From contig CAMACX010000014.1 in assembly GCA_945831575.1 (NCBI GenBank), positions 1 through 60,364 of the forward strand: 60,364 bases of DNA, written 5' to 3'. Shown piece after piece: positions 28,890 to 36,676 of the stretch; positions within the stretch are counted from its first letter, which is position 1, and each line of letters starts with the position of its first letter. The DNA is from an uncultured Mediterranea sp. GTDB taxonomy: Bacteria > Bacteroidota > Bacteroidia > Bacteroidales > Bacteroidaceae. The notes beneath the pieces are model-generated. The model made no database searches and was not told the origin of the DNA. It saw only the letters and a list, made by a program, of their open reading frames with translations. Made by a program: the position numbers and the translations under genes.

Positions 28890-28954
28890 AACAGTTCTAT
28901 ATTAAACTTTTATGCCGCAAATATACGAATAATAGTTTAATATAGAGCTGTTAT
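28888..28954 (-). promoter_or_regulatory. hipBA promoter enclosed by an inverted-repeat operator
   Basis: Arms at 28888-28908 and 28934-28954 are inverted repeats matching at 20 of 21 bases (core CTATATTAAACT / AGTTTAATATAG). The 25-base spacer carries TATATTTG on the minus strand (28918-28925), the -7 box. A repressor bound to both arms would cover or bend the promoter. Confidence 0.8.
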
Positions 28955-29002
28955 AAGGATTATTTTCTTGAAAGAGTGTCGTTTTATGATGACTCTCTTG
29001 AT

Positions 29003-31510
29003 TTATCCCTTTACGAGCTTGCCGTCGGTGTAGAGGATGCGGTAGCTCTGGCCCGCGCGGGTTTGCAGGGTGAGTTGCTGCTCGCCGTAGCGGAGGATGC
29101 ACTTGCCGCCCTTGCGGGAGGTGACCTTCACTTCGCGCAGCTGGCCTTCAGCCCATTGCAGGTCGAGGCAGAAGTTGCCGCGTGCCTCCAGGCCGCTTAC
29201 GGAGCCTTCGCTCCAGGCATCGGGCAGGGAGGGGAGCAGGTGGATGAATCCGGCATGGCTCTGCAGCAGCATCTCCGTCACACCGGCCGTGCCGCCAAAG
29301 TTGCCGTCAATCTGGAAGGGTGGGTGCGTGTCCCAGAGGTTATCTACCGTGCCGTTCTTCAGCAGGTTGCCGTAGAGCATGTAGGCATGGTTGCCATCGT
29401 GCAGACGGGCCCATTGGTTGAGCTTCCAGCCCATGCTCCAGCCCGTAGCGCCATCGCCGCGATGCTCGAGCACGACGCGTGAGGCCTGTGCCAGCTCGGG
29501 GGTGGTGATGGGTGAGATGGTGTTGCCCGGGTGCAGTCCGTAGAGGTGGTTGACGTGGCGATGGTGGTCGTCGGGGTCGTCGATGTCGCGGCTCCACTCC
29601 ATCAGTTGGCCGTAGCGACCGATGGTGTAAGGTACGAGATGGGCCAGCACCTCTTCCCATTGCTTGCGCTCCTTGGCATCGCACTTCAGCAGGCGTGAGG
29701 CCTCGATGGCTGCGCCGAGGATGTCGCGTACTACGGCATGTACGAAGGTGGCTCCCTGGTCGATGGGACCGTGTTCGGGCGAGGTGGAGGGGGCAGCGGT
29801 ATAGCTGCCGTCGGGGCGGTGCCAGAGGTAATCCACGGTGAAGAGGGCACTCTCGCGGATAAGCGGATAGGCCGTCTCACGCAGGAACTTCAGGTCGCGT
29901 GTGTAGTCGTAGTACTCCCACAGGTGGGTGGCAAGCCACGGACCGGCCATGGGGTTGAAGTTCCAGGACATGTCCTCGTCTCTCAGCGGGGTGGTGAAGC
30001 CGAAGATGTTGCCCGAGATGGAGGCGGTCCAGCCCCGTGCGCCGAAGTAGGCCTTGGCGGTGCGTTCTCCCGGCTTCTGCAGCGTGCGGATAAAGTCGAT
30101 GAGCGGCCATACGCACTCGCTCAGACCCGTGCTGCAGGCGGGCCAGTAGTTCATCTGCAGGTTGATGTTGTTGTGGTAATCCACGTGCCAGGGACCATCC
30201 ACCTGGTTGGCCCAGATGCCTTGCAGGTTGGCAGGCAGGTTGCCCGGGCGGCTGGAGGCGATGAGCAGGTAGCGGCCAAACTGGTAGTAGAGCGTCTCCA
30301 GATAGTAGTCGGCCTGCCCTTTGCGGTAGTTTCTCAGGCGCTGTGGGGTGGGGATATCCTTCACTTCGGCTGCGGGGTTGAGGGCCAGCTTCACGCGCTG
30401 GAAGAGGGGCTGGTAGTCAGCCAGATGGTCTTGCAGCAGGCGTTCGTAGCCCAGTTCGCGAGCCTCGTTCATCCATTGGGCCGTGGTGGCCGAGGGGTCC
30501 ACGCCTACGTAGGTACGCGGGTCGCTGTAGTCGGGGTCAAAGTTAATCTTGTAGTCGGTATCGGCCGTGATGAGGAAGAGCACCTCGTCGGCCTTCTCCA
30601 CGATGAGCCGCTGGCCATCGTTGCGCACCGCTCCTCCCTTAGGCAGGGCCGTGATGCGTACCGTGTAGGCCATCTGGTTGTTGTTGAGGCGTGCCTCGTA
30701 GCAGAGGGAGGCGTTGCCATCGGCCTTCATCGAGCCTTTACCGTCGGGGTTGGGGGCGTAGCTGAAGGTGAGGTTCTGCTTGCCCGGCTGGTCAGCCGAG
30801 AAGCGCATCACCATCACGTTGTGGGGGTAGGAGATGAAGTATTGGCGGCGGTAGTGTACCTTCTCCTTCATGAATTCCACCGTGGCGAGGGCCGAGTCGA
30901 GCGAGAGGGCACGGCGGTAGTGGGTAGTGCCGATGGCGCTCAGGCCGGTCTCCACATAGAACTCACCCATTGTGGTGTAGTTTCCGAAGCGGTAGGGTTG
31001 CTCGTCGAGCTGGTAGGAGACGGTGCTGTTGAAGTTCTTGCGCACCAGCCGGTCGGCCTTCTTGAGGTCGCCGTCGGTAAAGGCCTGACGGATCTCCGGG
31101 AGCAGGTGAGCCGACTCCTTATTGACATTCCAGTAGTAGTCAGGCCCCTTGGCGGTATTGGGTCCTCCGCGCCAGAGGCTTTTCTCGTTGAAGGTGATGC
31201 GTTCGGCCTCGATGGAGCCCATGATGTTGGCTCCCAGGTTGCCGTTGCCGATGGGCAGGGATACCTTCTCCCATTCCGTGGCATCGTTGGCTCCCCAGGC
31301 GTTTTCGTCAATGTGTCTGGCTCCGGCCTGCCAGAGTTCCTGCTTGCCGTGGTACCAGGGCAGGGCGCCTTGGAGTGTCGTGGGGGTGTCAAACCAGATG
31401 GTGAGTGGTTGTCGGGCCTCTGCGGGAGGATTCTCTACCTGGGCCTGAAGCATACTCATCGGACTGAACAACAGTGCAATAAGTAGTGCTGAACGGACGT
31501 TTTTTTTCAT
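29003..31510 (-). CDS. GH95 family alpha-L-fucosidase, secreted
   Basis: An 835-residue exo-glycosidase that removes alpha-1,2-linked fucose (or related L-galactose) by an inverting mechanism. A signal peptide ends SMLQAQ (about residue 24). The N-terminal beta-domain has WEKVSLPIGNGNLGANIMG and ITFNEKSLWRGGP. The (alpha/alpha)6 catalytic part holds NLPANLQGIWAN, DYHNNINLQMNYWPA (the Asn pair that activates water), PSTSPEHG (the acid Glu) and QIDGNFGG (Asp). All key residues are kept. TATCTTTG -7 box at 31554-31561. Likely acts on mucin or milk-type glycans. Confidence 0.94.
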   Translation of the reverse strand: MKKNVRSALLIALLFSPMSMLQAQVENPPAEARQPLTIWFDTPTTLQGALPWYHGKQELWQAGARHIDENAWGANDATEWEKVSLPIGNGNLGANIMGSIEAERITFNEKSLWRGGPNTAKGPDYYWNVNKESAHLLPEIRQAFTDGDLKKADRLVRKNFNSTVSYQLDEQPYRFGNYTTMGEFYVETGLSAIGTTHYRRALSLDSALATVEFMKEKVHYRRQYFISYPHNVMVMRFSADQPGKQNLTFSYAPNPDGKGSMKADGNASLCYEARLNNNQMAYTVRITALPKGGAVRNDGQRLIVEKADEVLFLITADTDYKINFDPDYSDPRTYVGVDPSATTAQWMNEARELGYERLLQDHLADYQPLFQRVKLALNPAAEVKDIPTPQRLRNYRKGQADYYLETLYYQFGRYLLIASSRPGNLPANLQGIWANQVDGPWHVDYHNNINLQMNYWPACSTGLSECVWPLIDFIRTLQKPGERTAKAYFGARGWTASISGNIFGFTTPLRDEDMSWNFNPMAGPWLATHLWEYYDYTRDLKFLRETAYPLIRESALFTVDYLWHRPDGSYTAAPSTSPEHGPIDQGATFVHAVVRDILGAAIEASRLLKCDAKERKQWEEVLAHLVPYTIGRYGQLMEWSRDIDDPDDHHRHVNHLYGLHPGNTISPITTPELAQASRVVLEHRGDGATGWSMGWKLNQWARLHDGNHAYMLYGNLLKNGTVDNLWDTHPPFQIDGNFGGTAGVTEMLLQSHAGFIHLLPSLPDAWSEGSVSGLEARGNFCLDLQWAEGQLREVKVTSRKGGKCILRYGEQQLTLQTRAGQSYRILYTDGKLVKG

Positions 31511-31553
31511 AAGAGTTTGTCATTAAAGGGTTATACAATGGGTTATTACCCTG

Positions 31554-31561
31554 CAAAGATA
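31554..31561 (-). promoter_or_regulatory. Bacteroidetes -7 box for GH95 gene
   Basis: TATCTTTG on the minus strand, 44 bases before the ATG. Confidence 0.5.
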
Positions 31562-31647
31562 ATGTAATCCCCAATAAAAACAAAAAGTTCGCCCTCTGTT
31601 TTTCCGCACGACCCCTATTCTCATTATCCGTAACACGCCTTCGAGCC

Positions 31648-31742
31648 GTTATCCAAAGCCTTTGCACAGTTATCCAAAGCTTTTGTACACATGTTCAAAG
31701 CCTTTGTATAGTTTTTCAAAGGCTTTGCACAGAAGTTTTGTC
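31648..31742. repeat. Four degenerate tandem ~21-bp repeats (CAAAGCCTTTG type)
   Basis: Units TTATCCAAAGCCTTTGCACAG, TTATCCAAAGCTTTTGTACA, TGTTCAAAGCCTTTGTATAG and TTTTCAAAGGCTTTGCACAG follow one another. Each has the small palindrome CAAAGSCTTTG. No gene is seen in this stretch. Confidence 0.75.
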
Positions 31743-31768
31743 GCCATCAATTGTTTGTTGCTGCAAGG

Positions 31769-31850
31769 TTAACCGTTCGCTCGTGGGGAGTTAACTGCTC
31801 GCTCGTGGATGTTTAACTGTTTGCTCGTGGGGATTTAACTGTCTGCTCAT
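31769..31850. repeat. Four degenerate tandem ~22-26-bp repeats (TTAACTGNNYGCTCGTGGGG type)
   Basis: GTTAACCGTTCGCTCGTGG, GTTAACTGCTCGCTCGTGG, TTTAACTGTTTGCTCGTGG and TTTAACTGTCTGCTCATTG occur in series, directly after the other tandem array. Confidence 0.75.
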
Positions 31851-31854
31851 TGGG

Positions 31855-32068
31855 GCGGCGCCCTGCAAGGGCAATAGCTCCTAGCCCAGGGCAACGCCCT
31901 GGGTATCCAGAGTCAGCATAATTGCGCCCTGAAAGGGCAAAAGCCTTATTCTCGTATTAGTGTATGAAGCTTTTGCGCTTTCAGCGCGTATTATTACTTC
32001 ACCGTATGATCCCAGGGTGCCGCTTCGCTCTGCCCTGGGCTAGGGTGTTTTGCGCTTTCAGCGCGTGA
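31855..32068. repeat. REP-like palindromic element, second copy
   Basis: AGCTCCTAGCCCAGGGCAAC, then GCCCTGGGTAT and GCGCCCTGAAAGGGCAAAAG repeat the end module seen at 14080-14135. It continues with TTTTGCGCTTTCAGCGCGT twice and CCCAGGG..CCCTGGG, so it is a nested set of palindromes. Confidence 0.7.
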
Positions 32069-32095
32069 GGAATTGCGATGGCGAATCTTTGCGCA

Positions 32096-32250
32096 AAAAT
32101 CCTTCACCCTTCACTTTTGTGGTCTATTTAGCTGAAATACAACGGATTGCTCGGTGAAGGAAGAAAAACAATCCTTCACCCATCCTTCACCTTTTATCTT
32201 GTTGTATTTCAGTAGGATAAGTGGTGAAGGTGAAGGGTGAAGGATTATTT
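32096..32250. repeat. Large palindrome with CCTTCAC motifs
   Basis: AATCCTTCACCCTTCAC (from 32097) mirrors GTGAAGGGTGAAGGATT (to 32246). Inside, CTGAAATACAAC mirrors GTTGTATTTCAG. Each arm itself contains a CCTTCAC/GTGAAGG pair. It looks like a non-autonomous mobile or regulatory palindrome; no coding frame. Confidence 0.7.
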
Positions 32251-32270
32251 TAATTCATCTGCGTTTTTTT

Positions 32271-32417
32271 CTACACGAGTCCTTGACGCTTTCCGTCCAT
32301 GGGTCTTTGGCGCTTTTCATTCATGGGGCGTCTGCGCTCGTTGTCCTGTGCATATACGTTGCTGTAGAGGGCGCTTATCATCAGGAGAGCCATCAGGGTC
32401 ATCATCATTTTCTTCAT
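32271..32417 (-). CDS. Small secreted Arg/Met-rich peptide
   Basis: A 48-residue frame starting MKKMMMTLMALLMISALYSNVYAQD: a clear signal peptide with cleavage after the Ala of VYAQ. The mature part is a basic, internally repeated tail (RRPMNEKRQ / QRPMDGKRQ). It resembles the start of Spy/CpxP-like or DUF4890 periplasmic proteins cut short, so it may be a truncated pseudogene or a real small peptide. Confidence 0.4.
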   Translation of the reverse strand: MKKMMMTLMALLMISALYSNVYAQDNERRRPMNEKRQRPMDGKRQGLV

Positions 32418-32620
32418 AATAGTACAATTTCTAATCTTTAATCTTCTTGTTGCACACTTGATGCAATCCTCGTCGTTTAAGAGCTCTTTTCGGGGAATGT
32501 TCTGACCTTTTGACCGCCTGGCCGGGGAAAAGTAAAATCCCTGTATGCATAATTTAAAGACTTTTGGCAATTGTCTGAAAAAGTCTGATGGATGACGTAT
32601 CGTCCTCTTGCTGGAGATAC

Positions 32621-32659
32621 AAAATAACGGAGGCTGCCGTTAGAGTGGGCAGCCTCCGC
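32621..32659 (-). terminator. Rho-independent terminator of the ferredoxin gene
   Basis: Stem GCGGAGGCTGCC/GGCAGCCTCCGT (32648-32659 with 32627-32638), followed on the minus strand by TATTTTG. Confidence 0.8.
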
Positions 32660-32684
32660 GTCAAAATGCTGTTTACAGATTGTA

Positions 32685-32855
32685 TTATTCTGCGGGGTGA
32701 ATAGCCTCAGAGGGGCAAGCGTCAGCGCAAGTGCCGCACTCTGTGCACATTTCGGGGTTGATTGAATACTTGTCACCTTCAGAGATAGCGCCAACGGGGC
32801 ATTCGTCGATGCAAGTGCCGCAAGCGATACAATCGTCACTAATTACGTAAGCCAT
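32685..32855 (-). CDS. 2[4Fe-4S] ferredoxin
   Basis: A 56-residue bacterial-type ferredoxin read from the ATG at 32855. Two Cys motifs are visible, CIACGTCIDECP (CxxCxxC..CP) and CTECGTCADACP, enough for two [4Fe-4S] clusters. It starts MAYVISDDC and ends IHPAE. Such ferredoxins carry electrons for pyruvate:ferredoxin oxidoreductase, Rnf and hydrogenases in anaerobes. A TACTTTTG -7 box is at 32896-32903 and a strong terminator follows, so it is a single-gene unit. A longer frame in another phase over the same bases is not the gene. Confidence 0.95.
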   Translation of the reverse strand: MAYVISDDCIACGTCIDECPVGAISEGDKYSINPEMCTECGTCADACPSEAIHPAE

Positions 32856-32895
32856 TGTTCTTTTAATTTTAAATGATTAGTACTAATTACGCAGG

Positions 32896-32903
32896 CAAAA
32901 GTA
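32896..32903 (-). promoter_or_regulatory. Bacteroidetes -7 box for the ferredoxin gene
   Basis: TACTTTTG on the minus strand, 41 bases before the ATG. Confidence 0.5.
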
Positions 32904-32983
32904 GTCGTTTTCTTCGTATGTTGTTCTGCTTGGGGGTGAAAATCTCCTAATTTGTATGCGTTCTAAATAGCGTTATGCGTTAT

Positions 32984-34912
32984 TTAATTGAATTCCAATC
33001 GGAAAGTGTTGATCAGCAATTGCATGGCCTCGTTTTTGCTGCTCATCAGTTGCAGCTTCTCGTTGCGGCTCACGGCACGTGTCTGCTCTTCGGCCTCTGA
33101 GACGTGGGTGAGGAGGGTCAGCTGGTTGTTGCGCAGGCGCGAGCGCAGGTAGCCTTGCACGGAGGGGAGGATGTTCTGAAACTCCTTGGCAGCCAGTTCG
33201 TTGTCGAACGTTATCTGACTCGTGACGCGGTCATCGTTGAGTGTCAGGTGGATGTTCTGCATCCGCTTGGCATAGGCAATCTGCTCCTTGGGCATCTGTC
33301 CGATGTACTCGTGCCAGAAGTAGTTGAGCTCGCTCTCGCTGATGGGCTGGTCGGCTGTGGCTTCGGGGGCCTGGTTGCCGGCATACGCCGTGGGGGTGGT
33401 GCGCCCTGTGGCCGAAGCGGTACGTGCGGCCTGCTGGATATCTGCCGACTGACGTATCGAGATGCTGATGGGGCGGTTGCCCACCATGCGTTTGCCTTCG
33501 GCGCTCTTCTGGCGGAGCAGTTCGCTCATGCCCTGAGGTTGTGGAGTGCCCTGAGGTTGCGTGCTACCTTGTTGCTGCGGCGTACCTTGAGGCCGCGGAG
33601 TACCCTGCGGCGTGCCGGCTTGGGGCTGGGTGGGTACCTGCTGCTGGCTGTTGGCTTGCGGATTGGTCCCCTGCTGAGCAGAGGCTGTAGGTTGCTGCAC
33701 ATTGGTGTTGCCCTGTTGGGGCAGCGGTTGGCCCTGGGGAGCGTTGCTCTCCTGCTGGGCGGCTTTGAGGAAGGGTTTTAACTGCTTAGGGCTACGCCCA
33801 CCACTCACGTCGTCCCCCTCGCCGATGCTCTGTGCCACCTCGATGAGCGTGAGCTCCACGAGCAGTCGCTTGTTCTTGCTCGCCCGGTAGTTGAGGTCGC
33901 AGTTGTTGCAGAGCTTCATGGCCCGGTAGAGGAAGGGGAGGGGACAGGCAGCGGCCTGCTTCTGGTAGCGCTCGCGGATGCTGGCTCCCACCTCCAGCAG
34001 GGGGAGGGTAGAGGCATCGCGGCTCACGAGCAGGTTGCGCAGGTGGGAGGCCATGCCGTTGATGAAGTGTCCGGCATCAAATCCCTTGTTGATGACCTCG
34101 TTGAGCAGCAGCAGGGCATCCGTGATCTGCTGATTCAGCAGCTGGTCGGTCAAGCGGAAGTAATACTCGTAATCCAGCACGTTGAGGTTGGCGATGACCC
34201 CCTTGTAGGTCACCTGTCCGCCGCAGAAGCTCACCACCTGGTCGAAGATGGAGAGTGCATCGCGCATACCACCGTCAGCCTTCTGTGCGATGACATGGAG
34301 CGCCTCAGGTTCGGCCTGAATGCCCTCCTTGGCGGCCACGTGGGCCAGATGGGCGACGGTATCTTCGATGCTGATGCGGTTGAAGTCGTAGATCTGGCAA
34401 CGCGACAGGATGGTAGGCAGGATCTTGTGCTTCTCCGTGGTGGCCAGGATGAAGATGGCGTGCCGGGGCGGCTCCTCCAGCGTCTTGAGGAAGGCGTTGA
34501 AGGCCGAGGTAGAGAGCATGTGTACCTCGTCGATGATATAGACCTTGTACTTACCGATCTGTGGCGGGATGCGCACCTGCTCCACTAGCTGGCGGATGTC
34601 ATCCACGGAGTTGTTGCTTGCCGCATCCAGCTCGTGGATGTTGTAGGAGCGTTGCTCGTTGAAGGCGGCACACGACTCGCAGACGTTGCAGGCCTCGCCG
34701 TCAGGTCCCGGGTTGAGGCAGTTGATGGTCTTGGCAAAGATGCGTGCGCAGGTAGTCTTGCCCACGCCCCGAGGTCCGCAGAACAGGTAGGCATGAGCCA
34801 GCTTGCCTGTGGCGATGGCGTTCTTCAGGGTGGTGGTCAGGGCCTGTTGTCCCACGACAGAGTCGAAGGTCGCAGGGCGGTATTTACGGGCAGATACGAT
34901 GTATTGTTGCAT
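32984..34912 (-). CDS. dnaX: DNA polymerase III subunit gamma/tau
   Basis: A 642-residue clamp-loader subunit. AAA+ motifs: Walker A GPRGVGKTTCARIF (about 45-58), a zinc site CLNPGPDGEACNVCESC, Walker B VYIIDEVHML, sensor 1 LATTEKHKI and the SRC arginine finger in ILSRCQIYDF. The C-terminal domain-III helices follow to about 365, then a long Gln/Pro/Gly-rich linker (about 385-480) made of imperfect GTPQ/PQGT repeats, and a tau-like C-terminal domain. No obvious A6G slippery site for a gamma frameshift was noticed. It is followed by no clear terminator. Confidence 0.96.
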   Translation of the reverse strand: MQQYIVSARKYRPATFDSVVGQQALTTTLKNAIATGKLAHAYLFCGPRGVGKTTCARIFAKTINCLNPGPDGEACNVCESCAAFNEQRSYNIHELDAASNNSVDDIRQLVEQVRIPPQIGKYKVYIIDEVHMLSTSAFNAFLKTLEEPPRHAIFILATTEKHKILPTILSRCQIYDFNRISIEDTVAHLAHVAAKEGIQAEPEALHVIAQKADGGMRDALSIFDQVVSFCGGQVTYKGVIANLNVLDYEYYFRLTDQLLNQQITDALLLLNEVINKGFDAGHFINGMASHLRNLLVSRDASTLPLLEVGASIRERYQKQAAACPLPFLYRAMKLCNNCDLNYRASKNKRLLVELTLIEVAQSIGEGDDVSGGRSPKQLKPFLKAAQQESNAPQGQPLPQQGNTNVQQPTASAQQGTNPQANSQQQVPTQPQAGTPQGTPRPQGTPQQQGSTQPQGTPQPQGMSELLRQKSAEGKRMVGNRPISISIRQSADIQQAARTASATGRTTPTAYAGNQAPEATADQPISESELNYFWHEYIGQMPKEQIAYAKRMQNIHLTLNDDRVTSQITFDNELAAKEFQNILPSVQGYLRSRLRNNQLTLLTHVSEAEEQTRAVSRNEKLQLMSSKNEAMQLLINTFRLEFN

Positions 34913-34945
34913 ATCGGGAGGGGGTATTAAGGTGACAAACTCAGG

Positions 34946-35302
34946 TTATTGTTTGGCCTCTTCGGCGGGGATGCGCCAGGCGGTATAGAGTTCAAGCACA
35001 GCGGCTATGGTGAGGGCTACGATCCACTCGTTGCCGTGGGTGGTCCACATCAGCAGGCCGCTCACCACCAGCATCACAGCCCCAAAGAGCTGCTGGCGGC
35101 GCAAGCGCCTGAGCACAACCGAGGCGTTGCCGTCCTGCGGCCCTACGGGTGAGAGGGCTTGCACCACGGCCACTACCACAGCCCCCGCCGTAAAGAGATG
35201 GGGGGCAAAGGGCCAGCCCGTGACGTAGATGGCTGCACCCACCAGGAGCATCAAGCCCCCTAATATAAATAGGTAAGTAAGGATTCTCTTCTTTGTATTC
35301 AT
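34946..35302 (-). CDS. Hypothetical four-helix membrane protein
   Basis: A 118-residue protein with four hydrophobic segments (about residues 7-27, 31-49, 68-85 and 90-106) and short polar ends. It is not recognised. The ATG at 35302 is taken because it gives a basic MNTKKRIL start directly before the first helix. It lies 10 bases after the FtsB-like gene and 33 bases before dnaX, so all three are probably one unit. Confidence 0.65.
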   Translation of the reverse strand: MNTKKRILTYLFILGGLMLLVGAAIYVTGWPFAPHLFTAGAVVVAVVQALSPVGPQDGNASVVLRRLRRQQLFGAVMLVVSGLLMWTTHGNEWIVALTIAAVLELYTAWRIPAEEAKQ

Positions 35303-35312
35303 ATCACTGCAA

Positions 35313-35621
35313 TCATTTTGCCATATCGTCTTCAAACACATACACATCCTCATTGGGCTTCTTCATGAAGTAGCGTTCGCGGGCGATGCGCTCGATACTC
35401 TCCGAATCCACGGCCAGTTCGTTGAGGCGGGCCGTGCTCTCCTCAAACTCCTCGCGGTACTTCTCGATCTCCTCGCGAATCAGCATCTCCTCGTGGGCCA
35501 GCTTCATGCGGCGCACGATGCTGTTCTCGTCGATGAAACCGATGAGGACGGCAAATAGTATCAAGGTAATGAGGTACTTATGACTCCTCACTATCGACCA
35601 GAGTTTATTCAGTTTGTCCAT
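35313..35621 (-). CDS. FtsB/DivIC-family septum formation protein
   Basis: A 102-residue bitopic protein. One membrane helix (about 15-33) is followed by a coiled coil (about 38-75, MKLAHEEMLIREEIEKYREEFEE) and the conserved tail IERIARERYFMKKPNEDVYVFE. Proteins of this type join FtsL and FtsQ in the divisome and activate septal peptidoglycan synthesis. TACCTTTG -7 box at 35664-35671. Confidence 0.9.
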   Translation of the reverse strand: MDKLNKLWSIVRSHKYLITLILFAVLIGFIDENSIVRRMKLAHEEMLIREEIEKYREEFEESTARLNELAVDSESIERIARERYFMKKPNEDVYVFEDDMAK

Positions 35622-35663
35622 GGTGTGCTATGTTATCAGTTGTTACCAATCCATTTGAGTGAG

Positions 35664-35671
35664 CAAAGGTA
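35664..35671 (-). promoter_or_regulatory. Bacteroidetes -7 box for the FtsB-like gene
   Basis: TACCTTTG on the minus strand, 43 bases before the start codon. Confidence 0.45.
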
Positions 35672-35695
35672 ACAATAAAAATTGGTAAACCGGTG

Positions 35696-35725
35696 ATTGG
35701 GAATCGAATTTATTTACTACTTTTG
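35696..35725 (+). promoter_or_regulatory. Promoter of the MscS gene (ATTG-N18-TACTTTTG)
   Basis: TACTTTTG at 35718-35725 with a partial -33 box at 35696-35699. It decides the start of the channel gene: the in-frame ATG at 35693 lies upstream of this promoter, so the ATG at 35759 is used. Confidence 0.5.
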
Positions 35726-35758
35726 TCGTCCGAAACAGGGCTAACCATTATTTTATAT

Positions 35759-36625
35759 ATGAATCATCTGACTTTTCTTGCAGCTACGGCTGCCACTCAA
35801 GCTGAAGGGCTTGACCAATTGCAACATTTTCTTCAGACGCTGATTGACTGGGGGGTGAACGCTGGGGGTCGTCTGCTCGGCGCGTTAGTCATCTTCATCG
35901 TCGGTCGGTTTCTCATCTCCTTCCTCAACCGGTTGGTGGCGAAAATCATGGCTCGCCGTCATTTCGACCCGAGCGTGCAGAGCTTCGTGCGCAGCCTGGT
36001 CAATATCCTGCTGACCGTACTGCTGATTATCGCCGTGGTGAGCAAGCTCGGCGTAGAGACCACCTCGTTTGCCGCCCTGCTGGCTTCGGCTGGTGTGGCT
36101 GTCGGCATGGCCCTCTCGGGCAATCTGCAGAACTTTGCCGGTGGACTCATCGTGCTCCTGCTCCGTCCCTACAAGGTGGGTGACCTGATAGAGAGCCAGG
36201 GCGTCATCGGTACGGTCTATGAGATCCAGATCTTCCATACCATCCTCTTGACGGCCGACAACAAGATGATCTACATCCCCAACGGCTCGCTGAGCAGCGG
36301 TACGGTGATCAACTACAGCCGCCAGGCCACCCGCCGTGTAGAGTGGGTCATCGGTGTGGAGTATGGCGAACAGATGAATAAGGTAGAGCAGGTCCTCAAC
36401 GCCCTGATACAGGCCGATAAGCGCATTCTGCCCACCCCTGAGCCCTTCGTGGCACTCCATGCGCTGGACAGCAGCAGCGTCAACGTCGTCGTCCGCGTCT
36501 GGGTCAATGCTGCTGACTACTGGGCCGTCTATTTCGACATGAACAAGGCCATCTACGAGACCTTCAACCGTGAGGGTATCGCTTTCCCCTTCCCGCAACT
36601 CACCGTGCATCAAGCGGCCCGCTAA
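35759..36625 (+). CDS. Small-conductance mechanosensitive channel, MscS family
   Basis: A 288-residue inner-membrane channel. Three helices (about 35-60, 75-98 and 105-130), the third with the pore-lining Ala/Gly pattern LLASAGVAVGMALSGNLQNFAGG, precede the cytoplasmic beta-domain (RPYKVGDLIESQGVIGTVYEI, PNGSLSSGTVINYS) and the alpha-beta vestibule. It opens on membrane tension to release solutes in osmotic downshift. Length matches the E. coli MscS class. Confidence 0.94.
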   Translation: MNHLTFLAATAATQAEGLDQLQHFLQTLIDWGVNAGGRLLGALVIFIVGRFLISFLNRLVAKIMARRHFDPSVQSFVRSLVNILLTVLLIIAVVSKLGVETTSFAALLASAGVAVGMALSGNLQNFAGGLIVLLLRPYKVGDLIESQGVIGTVYEIQIFHTILLTADNKMIYIPNGSLSSGTVINYSRQATRRVEWVIGVEYGEQMNKVEQVLNALIQADKRILPTPEPFVALHALDSSSVNVVVRVWVNAADYWAVYFDMNKAIYETFNREGIAFPFPQLTVHQAAR

Positions 36626-36676
36626 GCGGTTGCCGATACGTGTTCATTACCAGAACTTATTTATTACCAGAACTAT

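Noticed and set aside
29003..31486. Long plus-strand frame opposite the GH95 gene
   Set aside because: It is the antisense of a GC-rich coding gene; the minus-strand product has all GH95 motifs and a signal peptide.
31648..31850. CRISPR array
   Set aside because: The repeats are degenerate, adjacent units have no unique spacers, and no cas genes are present.
32477..32839. A 120-residue minus-strand frame over the ferredoxin gene
   Set aside because: It is out of phase with the clear 56-residue 2[4Fe-4S] ferredoxin at 32685-32855, which has both Cys motifs and its own promoter and terminator.
32984..34912. Programmed frameshift in dnaX giving a gamma form
   Set aside because: I saw no A-rich slippery heptamer with a following stem in the expected region; the long tau frame is open throughout.
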